From: Nesterenkonia muleiensis
GTDB lineage: Bacteria; Actinomycetota; Actinomycetes; Actinomycetales; Micrococcaceae
DNA: 64,000 bases
Direction of reading: 5' to 3'
Assembly (NCBI RefSeq): GCF_003600155.1
Contig: NZ_QWLD01000003.1
Location: forward strand, 186,001 to 250,000
The notes beneath the pieces were generated by a model. That model had not been told where the DNA came from. It saw nothing but the letters and a program-made list of their open reading frames with translations, and did not search any database. The first letter of the stretch is position 1; every line of letters begins with the position of its first letter. Shown here piece after piece: positions 17,995 to 27,810 of this stretch. Both the position numbers and the translations under genes were made by a program.

Positions 17995-18912
17995 TCAGGC
18001 CACGGCACCGGCCTTGTCAAAGGAAACAGGGGCACTGCGGGTCACCGATTCGATACAAGCGAGGGCGATGGACAGGGCAGCTCGCGCGTCCTCTCCCTGA
18101 GCACCGGTCACCTCAGCACCACTACGCACCGCTTCGGCGAAGGAGATGAGCTCGCCAACACCTCACCACGCACGTCGTACCCGTAGGCAGCGGAGAAACT
18201 CGCCTCGGCGTCCGCGATCGCGCCGTTGTCATAACGAATCGTCACCATAGCAGTGTCAAGCAGGCCCGACTGTTTGAAATCGAGGTAGGCGAGTGCATCG
18301 GCCGCGGCGAACACCTCCACCGGACACGCGCCCGAGTTGAACCAGTTCAGCGTATCGAAATCGTGGGTTAGGGTTTCGAGGAAGATCGTCCACGGCCGCA
18401 CCGCACCCGGATCCGGGATGCCGGGGTCACGGGTGAGGGAGCGCATGAGCTGCGGGGCGCCGATGCCGCCATCCGCAACCACAGCACGAGCTGCAGCGAA
18501 GTCGGTTGAAAAGCGACGATTGAATCCAGTCTGCAACACCACACCGGCAGCGCGCGTCGCCTCGATTGCGCGGTCCGTATCCTCGATGCGTGAGTGCCAT
18601 CGGCTTCTCGACGAAAACCGCCTTCCCTGCCCCAGCAGCGGCGACTACGATCTCCGCGTGGGTGAATGCGGGTGAGGAGATCACAACACCGTCGACCTGG
18701 TCATCGGCAAGCAGATCAGCCGCGTCGAGGTAGGTCTTAGTCACTCCCAACGGTGCAGCCACCCGGTCAGCGGCGCCCGGTGTCGGGTCGGCTACGGCCT
18801 CAAGCACGGCACCCGGAACACGATTTGAAATCGTCTCGGCATGGAAAGCACCGATCCACCCCGAACCAATCAGGCCGAGGCGCACAGGCGATGCATGGCT
18901 GTGATGAGTCAC
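17995..18912 (-). pseudogene. degraded inositol 2-dehydrogenase-like (IolG-type) gene
   Basis: From GTG 18912, preceded by GAAGGAG, the Rossmann domain is clear (LGLIGSGWIGAFHAE, FVEKPMALT). An extra base near 18600 shifts frame. The second frame supplies GFNRRFSTDFAAARA and LTHDFDTLNWF, the catalytic Asp/His region of IolG-type enzymes. After GYDVRGEVL about 50 residues are missing and the text resumes at GELISFAEAVRSG in another frame, ending at 17995. It therefore has a frameshift plus an internal deletion. It follows the decayed lacI and the operator pair at 18955-19028. Confidence 0.83.
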
Positions 18913-18954
18913 GGATGGCTCCTTCGATCCGAAGACATGATCGTCGAACCCTAA

Positions 18955-18970
18955 TAGCACGTTCTAGTTT
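18955..18970. promoter_or_regulatory. LacI-type operator copy 1 (TAGCACGTTCTAGTTT)
   Basis: This sequence is the exact reverse complement of part of the second copy 57 bp away. Each copy is itself a near palindrome (CTAG-N2-CG-N2-CTAG type with central CG), as expected for a LacI-family site. It lies between the decayed lacI and the decayed dehydrogenase, in the dehydrogenase promoter region. Confidence 0.5.
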
Positions 18971-19012
18971 CGGGCTGACACTTCAACAGTGACGCCGACG
19001 ACAGCAGGTAAA

Positions 19013-19028
19013 ACTAGAACGTGCTAGT
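19013..19028. promoter_or_regulatory. LacI-type operator copy 2 (ACTAGAACGTGCTAGT)
   Basis: This is the second copy of the near-palindromic operator, abutting the stop codon of the decayed lacI gene. Its sequence differs from the TTGGACCGGTCCAA sites elsewhere in the island, so it probably belonged to the local, now broken, repressor. Confidence 0.5.
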
Positions 19029-20093
19029 TACCGCTTCAAGTTCCCACCTCGCAGTGCGGCCCCCGTGCTGCTTCGCACGGCGAGTGATACCATCACTCGG
19101 TGTTCCGTCACAGGGGAGGCAGGGTCTTCGATACGCCTCTCGGCAGCGTCTATCGCGAGCGCGGCCATGCGCCGCGGATCGGGCCGCACACTTGTGAGAT
19201 CGAGAAACGGAAAGCGTGCAACGCTGCTGTCGTCGAATCCAATCACAGAGATATTACCGGGCACTTGGACTCCGGCGCGCACTAGCGTTTCGACGAGTCC
19301 GAAGGCACAGCGGTCGTTTGCGCACACCACGGCAGTTGGGCGCGGGTCAAGGTCGAGGAGTTTATGGGCCGCAGCGTGACCACCCGCCTCTGTGTATTCG
19401 GTTGAGATCATCACAGTCCGGTCCCCGATCCCATGTCCCTGCATGGCAAAGAGATACCCTTTCGTAGCGTTCGCCTGCATTCGGCCCTGCTTCAGGCCCG
19501 GCATACGCAATACTCTGATGTCCGAGTCCGACGAGGTGATCAACGGAAAGGCCAATGCCTGCCGCGTTTTCGACCCGCACCTCATCGAAGGAATCTGAGT
19601 CCGCCCGCGGACCGCCGAGCAGCACCACAGGTACGGTTTCGGGCAGATCGGAAATCAATCCAAACCCTTTCTCCGCGGCGAGCACGATGAGGGCCTCGAT
19701 GCGTTGCCGCATCAGCTCGTCAAGCGCGGTCTGCTGTGTGCGCCCCGGCCCCATATGACTGAGCACAAGGCTGTACCCTCGAATCGCAGCCTCTGCGTAG
19801 AGGGCATCGACGAGATCGGCTTCGAACGGCTATCGCATAGTGAACAGCACACCGAGCAGCCGCGTCCGTCGCTGCCGAAGCAGACGAGCAGATGCATCCG
19901 GGTAATAACCAATCTCTCGGGCGGCTCTGAGCACGCGCTCCCGGGATTCGTCCGAAGCACCGGGCACCCCTCGCAGCACAATCGAGACAAGAGGGGGCGA
20001 CAGCCCCACCCGGTCGGCCACATCCTGCATGGTGGGCCGGCGTGCTGCAGGGCCGACCTTGTCGCGGCCTATGGGGGTGTCAGGCTGCCTCAT
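19028..20093 (-). pseudogene. degraded LacI-family regulator
   Basis: The N-terminal HTH is intact (PTMQDVADRVGLSPPLVSIVLRG would be the DNA-reading region). The frame then meets a TAG right after LLGVLFTMR, where a Gln codon is expected (CAG to TAG). The same frame continues cleanly as PFEADLVDALYAEAA. An extra base near 19490 shifts the frame again, after which VVCANDRCAFGLVE and ISVIGFDDSSVA of the sugar-binding domain follow to 19028. One nonsense change plus one frameshift make it non-functional. It would have controlled the downstream decayed dehydrogenase/isomerase operon. Confidence 0.85.
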
Positions 20094-20126
20094 GCTCCTA
20101 TATTCCCACGCGGGGAGGAGTCTGCC

Positions 20127-20969
20127 TCATCCGTCGTAGGCACCGGGCACATTCTGATCCCAGTCGATGATCGAGCCAGTGACCACACCACTTCGGTCAC
20201 TGAGCAGGAACACCACCGCATCGGCAATTTCATCGGGCTGCCCAAGCTTACCCATCGGCTGAGCCACCTCAGCCGCAGCGAGCCAATCAGAATCGGCGTT
20301 GTGAAACGTCTGCTGTGTCACCGACTCCCCTGGTGTTGCCGTCCACCCGATGTTCAGCCCATTGATGCGCACACGGTCGAAGCGGTGGGCAAATGCAGCA
20401 TTCCGAATCAGACCCGCGAGTCCCGCCTTCGAGGCCGCATAGGGAGCCAGATACGGCTGTCCGCCGTGCATCGACATCGACAGGATATTGACAATCGTCC
20501 CGGGAGCACTGCGCGAGGTCATGTCAGCAACAGCGGCCTGCATGGTCATGAACGGCGCAACGAGGTTCACCGCGAGGTGCTCGTCGAGCAGCTCGCGCGT
20601 CGTGTCAAGCAACGCGCCACGGCTAGTGGAGCCAGCAGCGTTCACGAGGCTGTCGATGCGTCCAAAACGCTCGATAGTCTCAGCGACAGTACGCTCAGCT
20701 TCGCCCGGCTTGCCCAGGTCAGCGATAATCGCCAGCACGCGACTGTCTGGAGTGCCGTCAGTGCCGCCGAAAGGAGCCCCATCCGCAAGTTCCTCACCGT
20801 TGAGAATGCGGTGGATCGCCGCCGTGGCACGCTCCGCTTTCTCTCGACTGCGGCCAACGATTGCGATGCCCTCAGCACCCTCACGCGCCGCGGCTTCGGC
20901 AACCGCTAGACCGAGCCCCTGTGTGCCACCGGTGACAAGCAGAACCTTTCCGGTCATCAATTGCTGCAT
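20127..20969 (-). CDS. SDR-family NAD(P)-dependent oxidoreductase
   Basis: The 280-residue protein has the SDR cofactor motif TGGTQGLG, NAAG, a catalytic Ser in NILSMSMHGG, and YAASK. It should oxidise or reduce a sugar or cyclitol hydroxyl in the cytoplasm. ATG 20969 is chosen because GAGAGGAG lies upstream. It is the last gene of a four-gene minus-strand operon (dehydrogenase, isomerase, dehydrogenase, SDR) driven from the operator-linked promoter near 24280. Confidence 0.92.
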   Translation of the reverse strand: MQQLMTGKVLLVTGGTQGLGLAVAEAAAREGAEGIAIVGRSREKAERATAAIHRILNGEELADGAPFGGTDGTPDSRVLAIIADLGKPGEAERTVAETIERFGRIDSLVNAAGSTSRGALLDTTRELLDEHLAVNLVAPFMTMQAAVADMTSRSAPGTIVNILSMSMHGGQPYLAPYAASKAGLAGLIRNAAFAHRFDRVRINGLNIGWTATPGESVTQQTFHNADSDWLAAAEVAQPMGKLGQPDEIADAVVFLLSDRSGVVTGSIIDWDQNVPGAYDG

Positions 20970-20980
20970 AGTAACTCCTC

Positions 20981-22042
20981 TCAGTTGAGTCGGCCCGGAC
21001 GCAGGGGGAGGCCGCAAGTCTCATAGACCTGGTCGATGAGCGCCATGGTGCGGCGAGAGCGCTCGAGTTCTACAGTGCTGCAGTCCCCCCTGCGCACCGC
21101 CTTTCGAATACGCTGCAGCTGGTAGGTGTATGAGGAGATCTTACCCATGTGTTCGACCCGTTCTTCCCAGTCGTCCGCGTTGACTGAACCGGTACCCCCT
21201 CGCACGATGAGCCGATCATCCTCCTGCGGCTTCACGAAGTTCGGCGCAAACACTGAACCGCGGGTTCCTTGGACTTCGAAGCTGAAGTCCCATTCAGGAC
21301 TCTGCATATCTGTCCACATCTCAACCGGCACCGCACCAAGCGTGAACTCAGCACGCACTGCGGCATCGACACGGGCATCAGTCGCGTAGAGATCTGCTTG
21401 TGCAGAAATCAGCTGCAGGGGCGCGTCAAGTGCCTCACCTACTAACAGCAGAGCATTGATCGCATAGCAGCCGAGGTCCATGATGGCACCGCCGGCAAGG
21501 TCGAAGCTCCAGCGAGGATCCGTTGGGGGTGGTCCCGGCATGGTCATGGCCACCCGCACTCGGCCGACAGCGCCGATCTCGCCGTTGCGCACGATCTCGA
21601 TCAGACGGGACATGAGTGGATGGTCGGCGTAGTGGAACGCCTCCCATGCCCAACCTGCCGCAGTCCCGGCCGCATCAGCGGCAGCAATCTCAGCCGTCAG
21701 CTTCGCAGCCATACGGTCGAACTCTGGCAGGTTCGAGGCGAGTGGTTTCTCGACAAGCACCGAGCGTCCCGCTTCGAGGGCTCGCACGGTCCACTCGGCG
21801 TGCAGTCCGTTGGGCAGGCCGATGTAGATGAGATCGAGTGAGTCATCCGCGATGAGTTCCGCATAGCTGTCGCGGATGCCGTGATAACCGTGCTCAGCCG
21901 CATAGGCGCGGGCGCGCTCAGGATCACGAGCGGCGACTGCGGCTCGCTCGTCACCGGTCTCCCGAGCGGCTTCGGTGATCGCCAATTCCGCGATGCGTGA
22001 TGCACCAAGCAGGCCAATGCGCAACGGGTCCGAGCTGGTCAT
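20981..22042 (-). CDS. Gfo/Idh/MocA family oxidoreductase
   Basis: The 353-residue enzyme has an N-terminal Rossmann fold (RIGLLGASRIAELAI), VLVEKPLASN with the conserved Lys, and a C-terminal alpha/beta domain. WSFDLAGGAIMDLGCY is typical of the glucose-fructose/dihydrodiol dehydrogenase branch. It probably oxidises a cyclitol or sugar with NAD(P). Its start overlaps the stop of the isomerase upstream by 4 bp, so the two are coupled. The substrate is unknown. Confidence 0.92.
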   Translation of the reverse strand: MTSSDPLRIGLLGASRIAELAITEAARETGDERAAVAARDPERARAYAAEHGYHGIRDSYAELIADDSLDLIYIGLPNGLHAEWTVRALEAGRSVLVEKPLASNLPEFDRMAAKLTAEIAAADAAGTAAGWAWEAFHYADHPLMSRLIEIVRNGEIGAVGRVRVAMTMPGPPPTDPRWSFDLAGGAIMDLGCYAINALLLVGEALDAPLQLISAQADLYATDARVDAAVRAEFTLGAVPVEMWTDMQSPEWDFSFEVQGTRGSVFAPNFVKPQEDDRLIVRGGTGSVNADDWEERVEHMGKISSYTYQLQRIRKAVRRGDCSTVELERSRRTMALIDQVYETCGLPLRPGRLN

Positions 22043-22923
22043 GCCGCCACTGCCTCGCGAATGAATTCGACGCTCAGGCGTGCGTTCTCGAAGGCACGTT
22101 TCGCATCGTCTTCGTTCTCGACGACGGTATCCTGCTCAAGCACATACCATCCGTCGTAGCCTGAGTCGCGCAGTGCCGTGATGATCTCGGCCACACGCGC
22201 GTCACCGACACCGAGCGCCTGATACATGCCCTGGCGCACGCCCTCACGGTAATCAATCTCTCCTGCGCGCACGCGTGCTGCAATGTCGAGGCTGACATCT
22301 TTCAGATGCGCGTGCACAATCCTCTCAGCGTGCTGCTGCACCAGTGCGAAGGGGTCGCCTCCGCCGAGGGTGTAGTGACCAGTATCGATGCAGAGGCCAA
22401 TCCGTGAACCCTCGACGACTCGGGCCGTGGCCTGAGGAGTCTCGACGACAGTGCCCAAATGCGGATGCAGCGTCGCCACGACGCCAACGGCCGCAGCGGC
22501 ATCGAGTGCGCGGTCAAGATTTGCGAGCAGGGTTCGCCATTCCTCTTCGCAAAGTTCGGCCGTGCCGTCATAGCCGACTTCCCCCGTCACAGCCGAGAGC
22601 ACCATCGTGCCAGCTCCAGCAGCGACATAGGCCTCCAGTTCGCGCTCGATGATGGGCAGCGGATCCCCCTCCCTTCCGGGCTCCGCTGTCTTGTGCAGCA
22701 CCACTGGGAAAAATCCACCGACGGCCTGAAGTCCGGCATCAGCGAGTGCGACGGCCCGGTCGGCTGGGTTGTCGGGGAGAAAGCCCTCGGGACCGAATTC
22801 GGTTGCGGTAATCCCTAGCGAGACCATCTCACCGAGCACACGCTCACGGTCAAGCTGCAGTCCCCAGTCCGGGACTTCGATGACACCCCAGCTGATGGGC
22901 GCGGATGCGATGCGTGCGTTCAT
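22039..22923 (-). CDS. TIM-barrel sugar isomerase / inosose dehydratase-like protein
   Basis: The 294-residue protein begins IASAPISWGVIEVPDWG, like IolE-type inosose dehydratases. It carries TLHPHLGTVVE, CIDTGHYTLGG and HAHLKDV, the metal-binding residues of the xylose-isomerase-like barrel. ATG 22923 follows AGGGAG. It sits between two Gfo/Idh/MocA genes, so it probably converts the keto product of one of them. An IolE-like dehydratase and a keto-sugar epimerase are both possible. Confidence 0.88.
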   Translation of the reverse strand: MNARIASAPISWGVIEVPDWGLQLDRERVLGEMVSLGITATEFGPEGFLPDNPADRAVALADAGLQAVGGFFPVVLHKTAEPGREGDPLPIIERELEAYVAAGAGTMVLSAVTGEVGYDGTAELCEEEWRTLLANLDRALDAAAAVGVVATLHPHLGTVVETPQATARVVEGSRIGLCIDTGHYTLGGGDPFALVQQHAERIVHAHLKDVSLDIAARVRAGEIDYREGVRQGMYQALGVGDARVAEIITALRDSGYDGWYVLEQDTVVENEDDAKRAFENARLSVEFIREAVAA

Positions 22924-22955
22924 GCTTACTCCCTGGTGCGTAGTTCTGATGTCGG

Positions 22956-24179
22956 CTAAGACTTGATCGCGGCGGTAGTGCCGGAGACTGCTGCGCTCGG
23001 CTCCCAAGCCCGGGTCTCAGCTGATCGTTCCGCAGCGGTGACAACTTGTGCGGCGGAGAGCGCATCCTGAATATTCGAGTTGAACGACTCGCGTCCCAAC
23101 ACCGACTGAACAAACTTTTTCGCCTCAATCACCTTGAGGTCGTCATAGCCCATCGACGTTCCTGAACCTGGCTGGAAACGACCGAAATCGCCCATACCCG
23201 GGTGCGCCATCACGCGGGTATAGCCCTGGTCTTGCGTCCCAAGTCCGCCGGAGATGTGCAGTTCGTTCATGCGCTCGAAGTCCCAGTGCGCCGAGCCCTC
23301 GGTGCCGTAGATCTCGATGCCGTAGCTGGAGCGCGGCCCCACAGAGACGCGCGAAGCCTCGAGGGTGCCTACTGCCTCTGGTGCGACCGCCTCGCCTGAG
23401 AGACGCACGAGCATCGCCGCGTAGTCCTCATTCTCAACAGGCTTCATCTCGCCGTCCTCTATGACAGCGAAGTGGGTGCCACTTCCCATAGGTAGCTCAG
23501 GGCGCTGCGTGTATACGGTCGAGGTCACAGCAGTCACCTCGGCAATGGGCCCCAACGCGTACTGAACAAGGTCGACCAGATGGCCCATGAGGTCCCCAAG
23601 AACACCGTTGCCGGCCAGAGCCTTCACGAAGCGCCACGAGAGTGCTCCGTTGGGGTTGGAGGAGTAATCAGCGAACATATGGCCGCGGATATTGGTGATG
23701 CGGCCGAGTTTTCCTGCAGCGATAATCTCGCGCAGATACTCAACCACAGGAGCGTGGCGGTAGTTAAACCCAATCGAGCTCACAACCCCGGCCGCGGCCG
23801 CGGCCTCGGCGACTGCGCGAGTTTCCTCCTTACCGCGGCCCACAGGCTTTTCGATCCAGAAGTGCTTGCCAGCCTTAGCTGCGGCGATGCCGATCTCGGC
23901 ATGAAGAAAATTCGGGGCGCAGATCGAGACGACGTCGACCTCGGGATCGTTCAGCACATCGTGATAGTCCGCGGATGCCTTCTCGTAGCCGAGCACCTCA
24001 ACGGCATCCTCAGCTCGCGCCGCGGCCGGATCAGCAGCGCGTACCAACCGCGGCTTGACCTTGAGGTCAGGGTAAACATAGCGCAGATTCGAGTAGGCGC
24101 GGCTGTGCAGTTGGCCCATCCACCCCACACTGATAAGCCCGACTCCGATCGTCGTGGTCCCGTCTTCATTGGTCTGCAT
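22956..24179 (-). CDS. Gfo/Idh/MocA family oxidoreductase (long type)
   Basis: The 407-residue enzyme opens with GVGLISVGWMGQLHSRAY, has WIEKPVGRGKEET with the conserved Lys, and GFNYRHAPVVEYLRE. The long C-terminal insertion is like that of levoglucosan dehydrogenase-type members. It is the first gene of the operon running to 20127 and follows a promoter with the TGGACCGGTCCA operator. It probably starts the degradation of a cyclitol or anhydrosugar brought in by the nearby ABC importer (inference). Confidence 0.92.
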   Translation of the reverse strand: MQTNEDGTTTIGVGLISVGWMGQLHSRAYSNLRYVYPDLKVKPRLVRAADPAAARAEDAVEVLGYEKASADYHDVLNDPEVDVVSICAPNFLHAEIGIAAAKAGKHFWIEKPVGRGKEETRAVAEAAAAAGVVSSIGFNYRHAPVVEYLREIIAAGKLGRITNIRGHMFADYSSNPNGALSWRFVKALAGNGVLGDLMGHLVDLVQYALGPIAEVTAVTSTVYTQRPELPMGSGTHFAVIEDGEMKPVENEDYAAMLVRLSGEAVAPEAVGTLEASRVSVGPRSSYGIEIYGTEGSAHWDFERMNELHISGGLGTQDQGYTRVMAHPGMGDFGRFQPGSGTSMGYDDLKVIEAKKFVQSVLGRESFNSNIQDALSAAQVVTAAERSAETRAWEPSAAVSGTTAAIKS

Positions 24180-24270
24180 AAACGATGCTTCTTTCCGGTC
24201 GAGGTGCGGCGCACCTATACGTCATTGTGGGCCAGTCTGCGAGCCGTTCAACCCCTTGAAACCCTGAGAA

Positions 24271-24282
24271 TGGACCGGTCCA
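24271..24282. promoter_or_regulatory. operator TGGACCGGTCCA (site A)
   Basis: This is a perfect 12-bp palindrome between the divergent 22956-24179 gene and the dehydrogenase remnant at 24340. It abuts the -10 of the minus-strand promoter, so bound repressor would block initiation. It is one of four near-identical sites in the island and has the central CG of LacI-family operators. Confidence 0.8.
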
Positions 24283-24283
24283 A

Positions 24284-24313
24284 ATTCTAGAGATCAGCGC
24301 TGACAGGTGTCAA
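24284..24313 (-). promoter_or_regulatory. sigma-70-type promoter for the 24179-20127 operon
   Basis: On the minus strand TTGACA (24313-24308) and TAGAAT (24289-24284) are separated by 18 bases and followed directly by operator site A. The same geometry recurs at two other sites. Confidence 0.7.
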
Positions 24314-24339
24314 CACACCACCAAATGAGAGAACTCTTT

Positions 24340-25018
24340 ATGCCGAAGATCATTCGCGTCGCAGTTGTCGGAGCCGGCTTGGCCGGTCAAGCTCATGCGT
24401 TCGGATACCGCAACGCTGCGATGGCCGATGTCCTGAGCCGCGTGCGAGTCGAGCTCGACACTATCGTCGACCCGAACAGCGCACTCGCCGATGAAGTCGC
24501 AACGCGCTATGGATTCGCACGCACTCCCGCATCGATCGACTAGATCCTCGATGATACGCGCAGAGAAGCCAGTCGGCGCCACTGCCACAGAGGCCGCAGA
24601 AATGGCAGAGATCGCGGCAACACGGCCGGACCAGATCGCGGCGGTCGGATTCTCTTCCTACCGGCATATCCCTGCTACGGCTGCCGAGCGGTGGCCGAGG
24701 GTCGCATCGGCCGCCCATACTTCGGCCGCGCCCACTACTTCGCCGACTATACACTCGACCCACACAGTGCCCGCACCTGGCCTTTCGTCCAGCAGGCCAG
24801 CGGAGGAGGCACACTCATCGAGTACCCCATGCCGACCGGGGAGCATGGGGCGCTCTGCGACTGTCTCAGAGACCGAGTTCGGCGAAGCCAGCAACGATGA
24901 CACGGCACTGCTCACTGTTCTCTTCGAATCAGGGGCAGTCACCTCATACGATGCGCGTGGTGCCGGCGGACCTGGACAGCTCAGCAGAGCGCCGTCCAGT
25001 GATCGTGGCACCGTATGA
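24340..25018 (+). pseudogene. degraded Gfo/Idh/MocA oxidoreductase
   Basis: ATG 24340 begins a good N-terminus (IRVAVVGAGLAGQAHAFGYR, like the intact enzyme at 38264) that stops at TAG 24541-24543 after about 67 residues. The next recognisable text, EKPVGATATEAAEMAEIA and VGFSSYRHIPA, comes after a missing stretch of about 60 residues in another frame. VAEGRIGRPYFGRAHYFADY follows in a third, and TALLTVLFESGAVTSYDARG ends it. Internal deletion plus several shifts make it clearly dead. It is divergent from the intact operon across operator site A. Confidence 0.8.
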
Positions 25019-25029
25019 TCAGTAGTTCT

Positions 25030-25680
25030 ATGACTACCATCCCGCGCACCGTCACCATGGACTCCGTAGCCGAGGAGGCCGGGGTCTAGCGAGCCACTAT
25101 GCCCTGGCTTATCACGGGGTAAAGGGACTGAGCCAGGCATCGATTCAGTGGCCACCGATGACCGTCTTGGCGGCATCATCGCCACGCAGCATTTGCTTGA
25201 GCTTGGCCACCGCAGCGTCACCCACCTCTCCCCTCCGAACGGCGACCTCGATCATGCACGCCGCGATGGGTACCGCGAGACGATACTCCAGGCCGGTATC
25301 GCCCCCGGACGAGATTGACACCGGGTTTTCGATCGATGACGCTACGACTACTGCCGTCGGGTTGCTGCACAGGGCAGACCGCCCGACTGCGATCTTCGCC
25401 GATAACGACGTAGCTGCTCCTGGGGGTGCTCACCGCAGCTGCCGACTTGGGTATCAGGGTTCCGCAGCAACTGTAGGTCGTAAGCTACAACAATACACAG
25501 GCTGCTTGACTTCCCGGCATCGGGCTCACACCCATCGACCAGCATGCGCTACGTCTCGGGCAGCTTGGAGCGGAGTATGCTCTCGAGGCACTGGGCTTGG
25601 GCAGCTCTGCGCGACCCGACGCCCCGAGACAGACTCTGCTGACTCCCTCGCCTTGCCATCGTTCTTCGATGGCACCGCCT
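25030..25680 (+). pseudogene. degraded LacI-family regulator
   Basis: ATG 25030 starts a LacI HTH (VTMDSVAEEAGV) that meets TAG where Ser is expected. A large part of the sugar-binding domain is deleted. The text resumes as ATQHLLELGHRSVTHLS, later ADLGIRVPQQ with further stops, and LGQLGAEYALEALGLG near the C-terminus. The boundaries are approximate at the 3' end. Confidence 0.75.
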
Positions 25681-25707
25681 CCATGAGGCAGCGCATCACG
25701 CCTATGG

Positions 25708-25750
25708 CCGGGGCACCTGCTTAACCTGTCCGGTTGAGCAGGTGCCCCGG
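25708..25750. terminator. strong bidirectional hairpin terminator
   Basis: CCGGGGCACCTGCT (25708-25721) pairs perfectly with AGCAGGTGCCCCGG (25737-25750). Five inner pairs (one G-T wobble) close a five-base loop, TGTCC. It sits between the decayed lacI on the plus strand and the end of the ABC operon on the minus strand, so it can end transcripts from both sides. Confidence 0.8.
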
Positions 25751-25774
25751 TCACAACTCACCTCGATTGCGGAG

Positions 25775-26722
25775 TTAGCGTTCTTGTTCGGGTAGGTCCA
25801 CGATCTTCACAGCCTCCGTGAGGGGCACTTTTCCGACCCCGGCTGCGGAGTCGTGCTGTACCTCATCGCGGATCGCGCGCACCTCGCTGGTGTCCGTACC
25901 CGCGTCACGCAGCTCGTGCACCAGCTGCTCAAGTTCGGCTCCACCAGCCATGAGCCCGGTGAGCTCTTCGAGCGTGATCTCGTCCTTCTCGTAGTAGCCG
26001 ATGTTCTGGCCACGTTTGAGGAGCAAGAACCGGTTGCCCACCGGATAGGCATGGTGCGGGTTGTGCGTAATGAACACCACGCCCAGGCCGCGTTCACGAG
26101 CCTGGATGACGTACTTGAGCACCACACCCGACTGCTTCACCCCCAATGCTGCGGTCGGCTCGTCCAGGATGAGGACCTTGGCGCCGAAATACACCGCCCG
26201 GGCAATCGCCACGCACTGACGCTCACCACCGGAGAGGGTGCCGATCGGCTGCTCAACATCACGCAGGTCAATGCCCATGTCGAGCAGTTCCTTCTTCGCA
26301 GTCTCTTTCATGAAGGGGATATCCAGCCGCCTAAACGGACCCCATCCCTTCGTGGTCTCAGATCCAAGAAAGAAATTGCGCCACACCGGCATGAGCGGCG
26401 CCACCGCGAGATCCTGGTACACGGTCGCGATGCCGTAATTGAGCGCCTCACGCGGTGAGCCGAGCTTCACCGGCTCGCCCTCGATCTCAAATACACCTCC
26501 GTCGTGCTGGTGCAGGCCCGCGATGATCTTGATGAGGGTGGACTTGCCGGCGCCATTGTCGCCGAGCACGCACATCACCTCACCAGCGCCTACCTTCAAA
26601 CTCACGTCACGCAGGGCGATGATGTTGCCATACCGCTTCTCGGCTTCACGAAGTTCAACAAGGGGTGGGTCAGCATCCCCGGCCTGCCTCGCAGACGTCA
26701 CCTGTTCAGCTTGGGCGTTCAT
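25775..26722 (-). CDS. sugar/cyclitol ABC transporter ATP-binding protein
   Basis: The 315-residue protein has one ABC domain: Walker [13 protein letters not shown], signature LSGGERQ, Walker [12 protein letters not shown], and an H-loop in FITHNPHHA. It is the short FrcA-like type of the ribose/fructose/inositol import family rather than the double-domain RbsA type. A charged C-terminal extension of about 50 residues follows. ATG 26722 has AGGAGG upstream and overlaps the permease stop by 4 bp. It energises import by the two genes upstream. Confidence 0.93.
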   Translation of the reverse strand: MNAQAEQVTSARQAGDADPPLVELREAEKRYGNIIALRDVSLKVGAGEVMCVLGDNGAGKSTLIKIIAGLHQHDGGVFEIEGEPVKLGSPREALNYGIATVYQDLAVAPLMPVWRNFFLGSETTKGWGPFRRLDIPFMKETAKKELLDMGIDLRDVEQPIGTLSGGERQCVAIARAVYFGAKVLILDEPTAALGVKQSGVVLKYVIQARERGLGVVFITHNPHHAYPVGNRFLLLKRGQNIGYYEKDEITLEELTGLMAGGAELEQLVHELRDAGTDTSEVRAIRDEVQHDSAAGVGKVPLTEAVKIVDLPEQER

Positions 26723-27777
26723 GTTTTCCTCCTGCCTCCTCCCTTGGCCGCTCGCCTCTGGAGCGAGAAGTTCAATACGGTAGCGCCCAGCAGCATCGCG
26801 CCAAGGAAGAACCGCAGCCAATCCGGGTTCCACTCCGCATACACCACACCGCTCAGCGCCATGCCATAGATCAGGGCACCAATGGCGCCACCGATGGCCG
26901 AACCATAACCACCAGTGAGCAAACACCCACCGACCACCGCGGCAACAATATAGAGGAACTCGTTACCGATACCCTCACCCGACTGCACAGTCCGGAAAGC
27001 GAACAGGTTGTGCATGCCCAACAGCCACGCGCAGAACCCGACACCCATGTACAGGCCAATCTTGGTGCGCCACACGGGCACGCCGACCGCACGGGCCGAC
27101 TCGGGAGCGCCGCCAGACGCGTAGATCCAGTTGCCGACCTTTGTGCGGCGCAGAATCCACGTCGCAAGGATCACCAGCGCAATCCAATAGATCACCGTGA
27201 TGCGCAGGTTCACCCCGAAAATCGGGACGCTGGAGGCAAAGACCGCCGCGGCCGAGTCAAACCCTGGCCACTGTGCAATCGAGGGCGAGGCCACCCCACC
27301 AGTGATCATTCTCGTGACCCCCAGGTTCAACCCTGTGAGCATGAAGAATGTGGACAGGGTAACGATGAAGCTCGCCAGCCTCGTCTTCATCAACAACCAA
27401 CCATTGATGAAGCCCACGCCGAGTGAGAACACCAGGCCGAGAAGTACGCCGACCCACACGTTCGTGCCGAACCAGTACACGAACAACGACGCCGACAGCG
27501 CACTGGATATCACCGCGACGCCAGTCGAGAGATCGAACTCCCCACCGATCATCAGCAGTGACACACCCAGCGCCATGATGCCGACCGTCGAGGCACCATA
27601 CAATATTGTTGCCATGGAAGATGGCTGGGTGAACTGCGGCGCAGTGATCGCGAAAATTGCGAACACCACTACCGCACCGGCTACTGCGCCGGCCTCGGGC
27701 TTCGTGAAGAACTTCGTAAACCAGTTCCCCGAAGCAACACGCTCATCTTTCGGTACAGTCTTAGCTGTGCTATTCAT
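26719..27777 (-). CDS. sugar/cyclitol ABC transporter permease
   Basis: The 352-residue protein has about ten membrane helices and the BPD_transp_2-type permease pattern. Examples are [18 protein letters not shown] near the first third and [17 protein letters not shown] before the coupling region. It forms the membrane channel with the ATPase downstream, which overlaps it by ATGA. The arrangement binding protein, permease, ATPase is that of ribose/inositol importers. Confidence 0.93.
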   Translation of the reverse strand: MNSTAKTVPKDERVASGNWFTKFFTKPEAGAVAGAVVVFAIFAITAPQFTQPSSMATILYGASTVGIMALGVSLLMIGGEFDLSTGVAVISSALSASLFVYWFGTNVWVGVLLGLVFSLGVGFINGWLLMKTRLASFIVTLSTFFMLTGLNLGVTRMITGGVASPSIAQWPGFDSAAAVFASSVPIFGVNLRITVIYWIALVILATWILRRTKVGNWIYASGGAPESARAVGVPVWRTKIGLYMGVGFCAWLLGMHNLFAFRTVQSGEGIGNEFLYIVAAVVGGCLLTGGYGSAIGGAIGALIYGMALSGVVYAEWNPDWLRFFLGAMLLGATVLNFSLQRRAAKGGGRRKT

Positions 27778-27810
27778 CAGCTGCCACTCTCTTTCAGCCT
27801 GGTATCCCGT

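Noticed and set aside
15000-25700. Explaining all broken genes as homopolymer sequencing errors
   Set aside because: Nonsense substitutions and internal deletions in several of these genes cannot arise that way, though one or two single-base shifts could.
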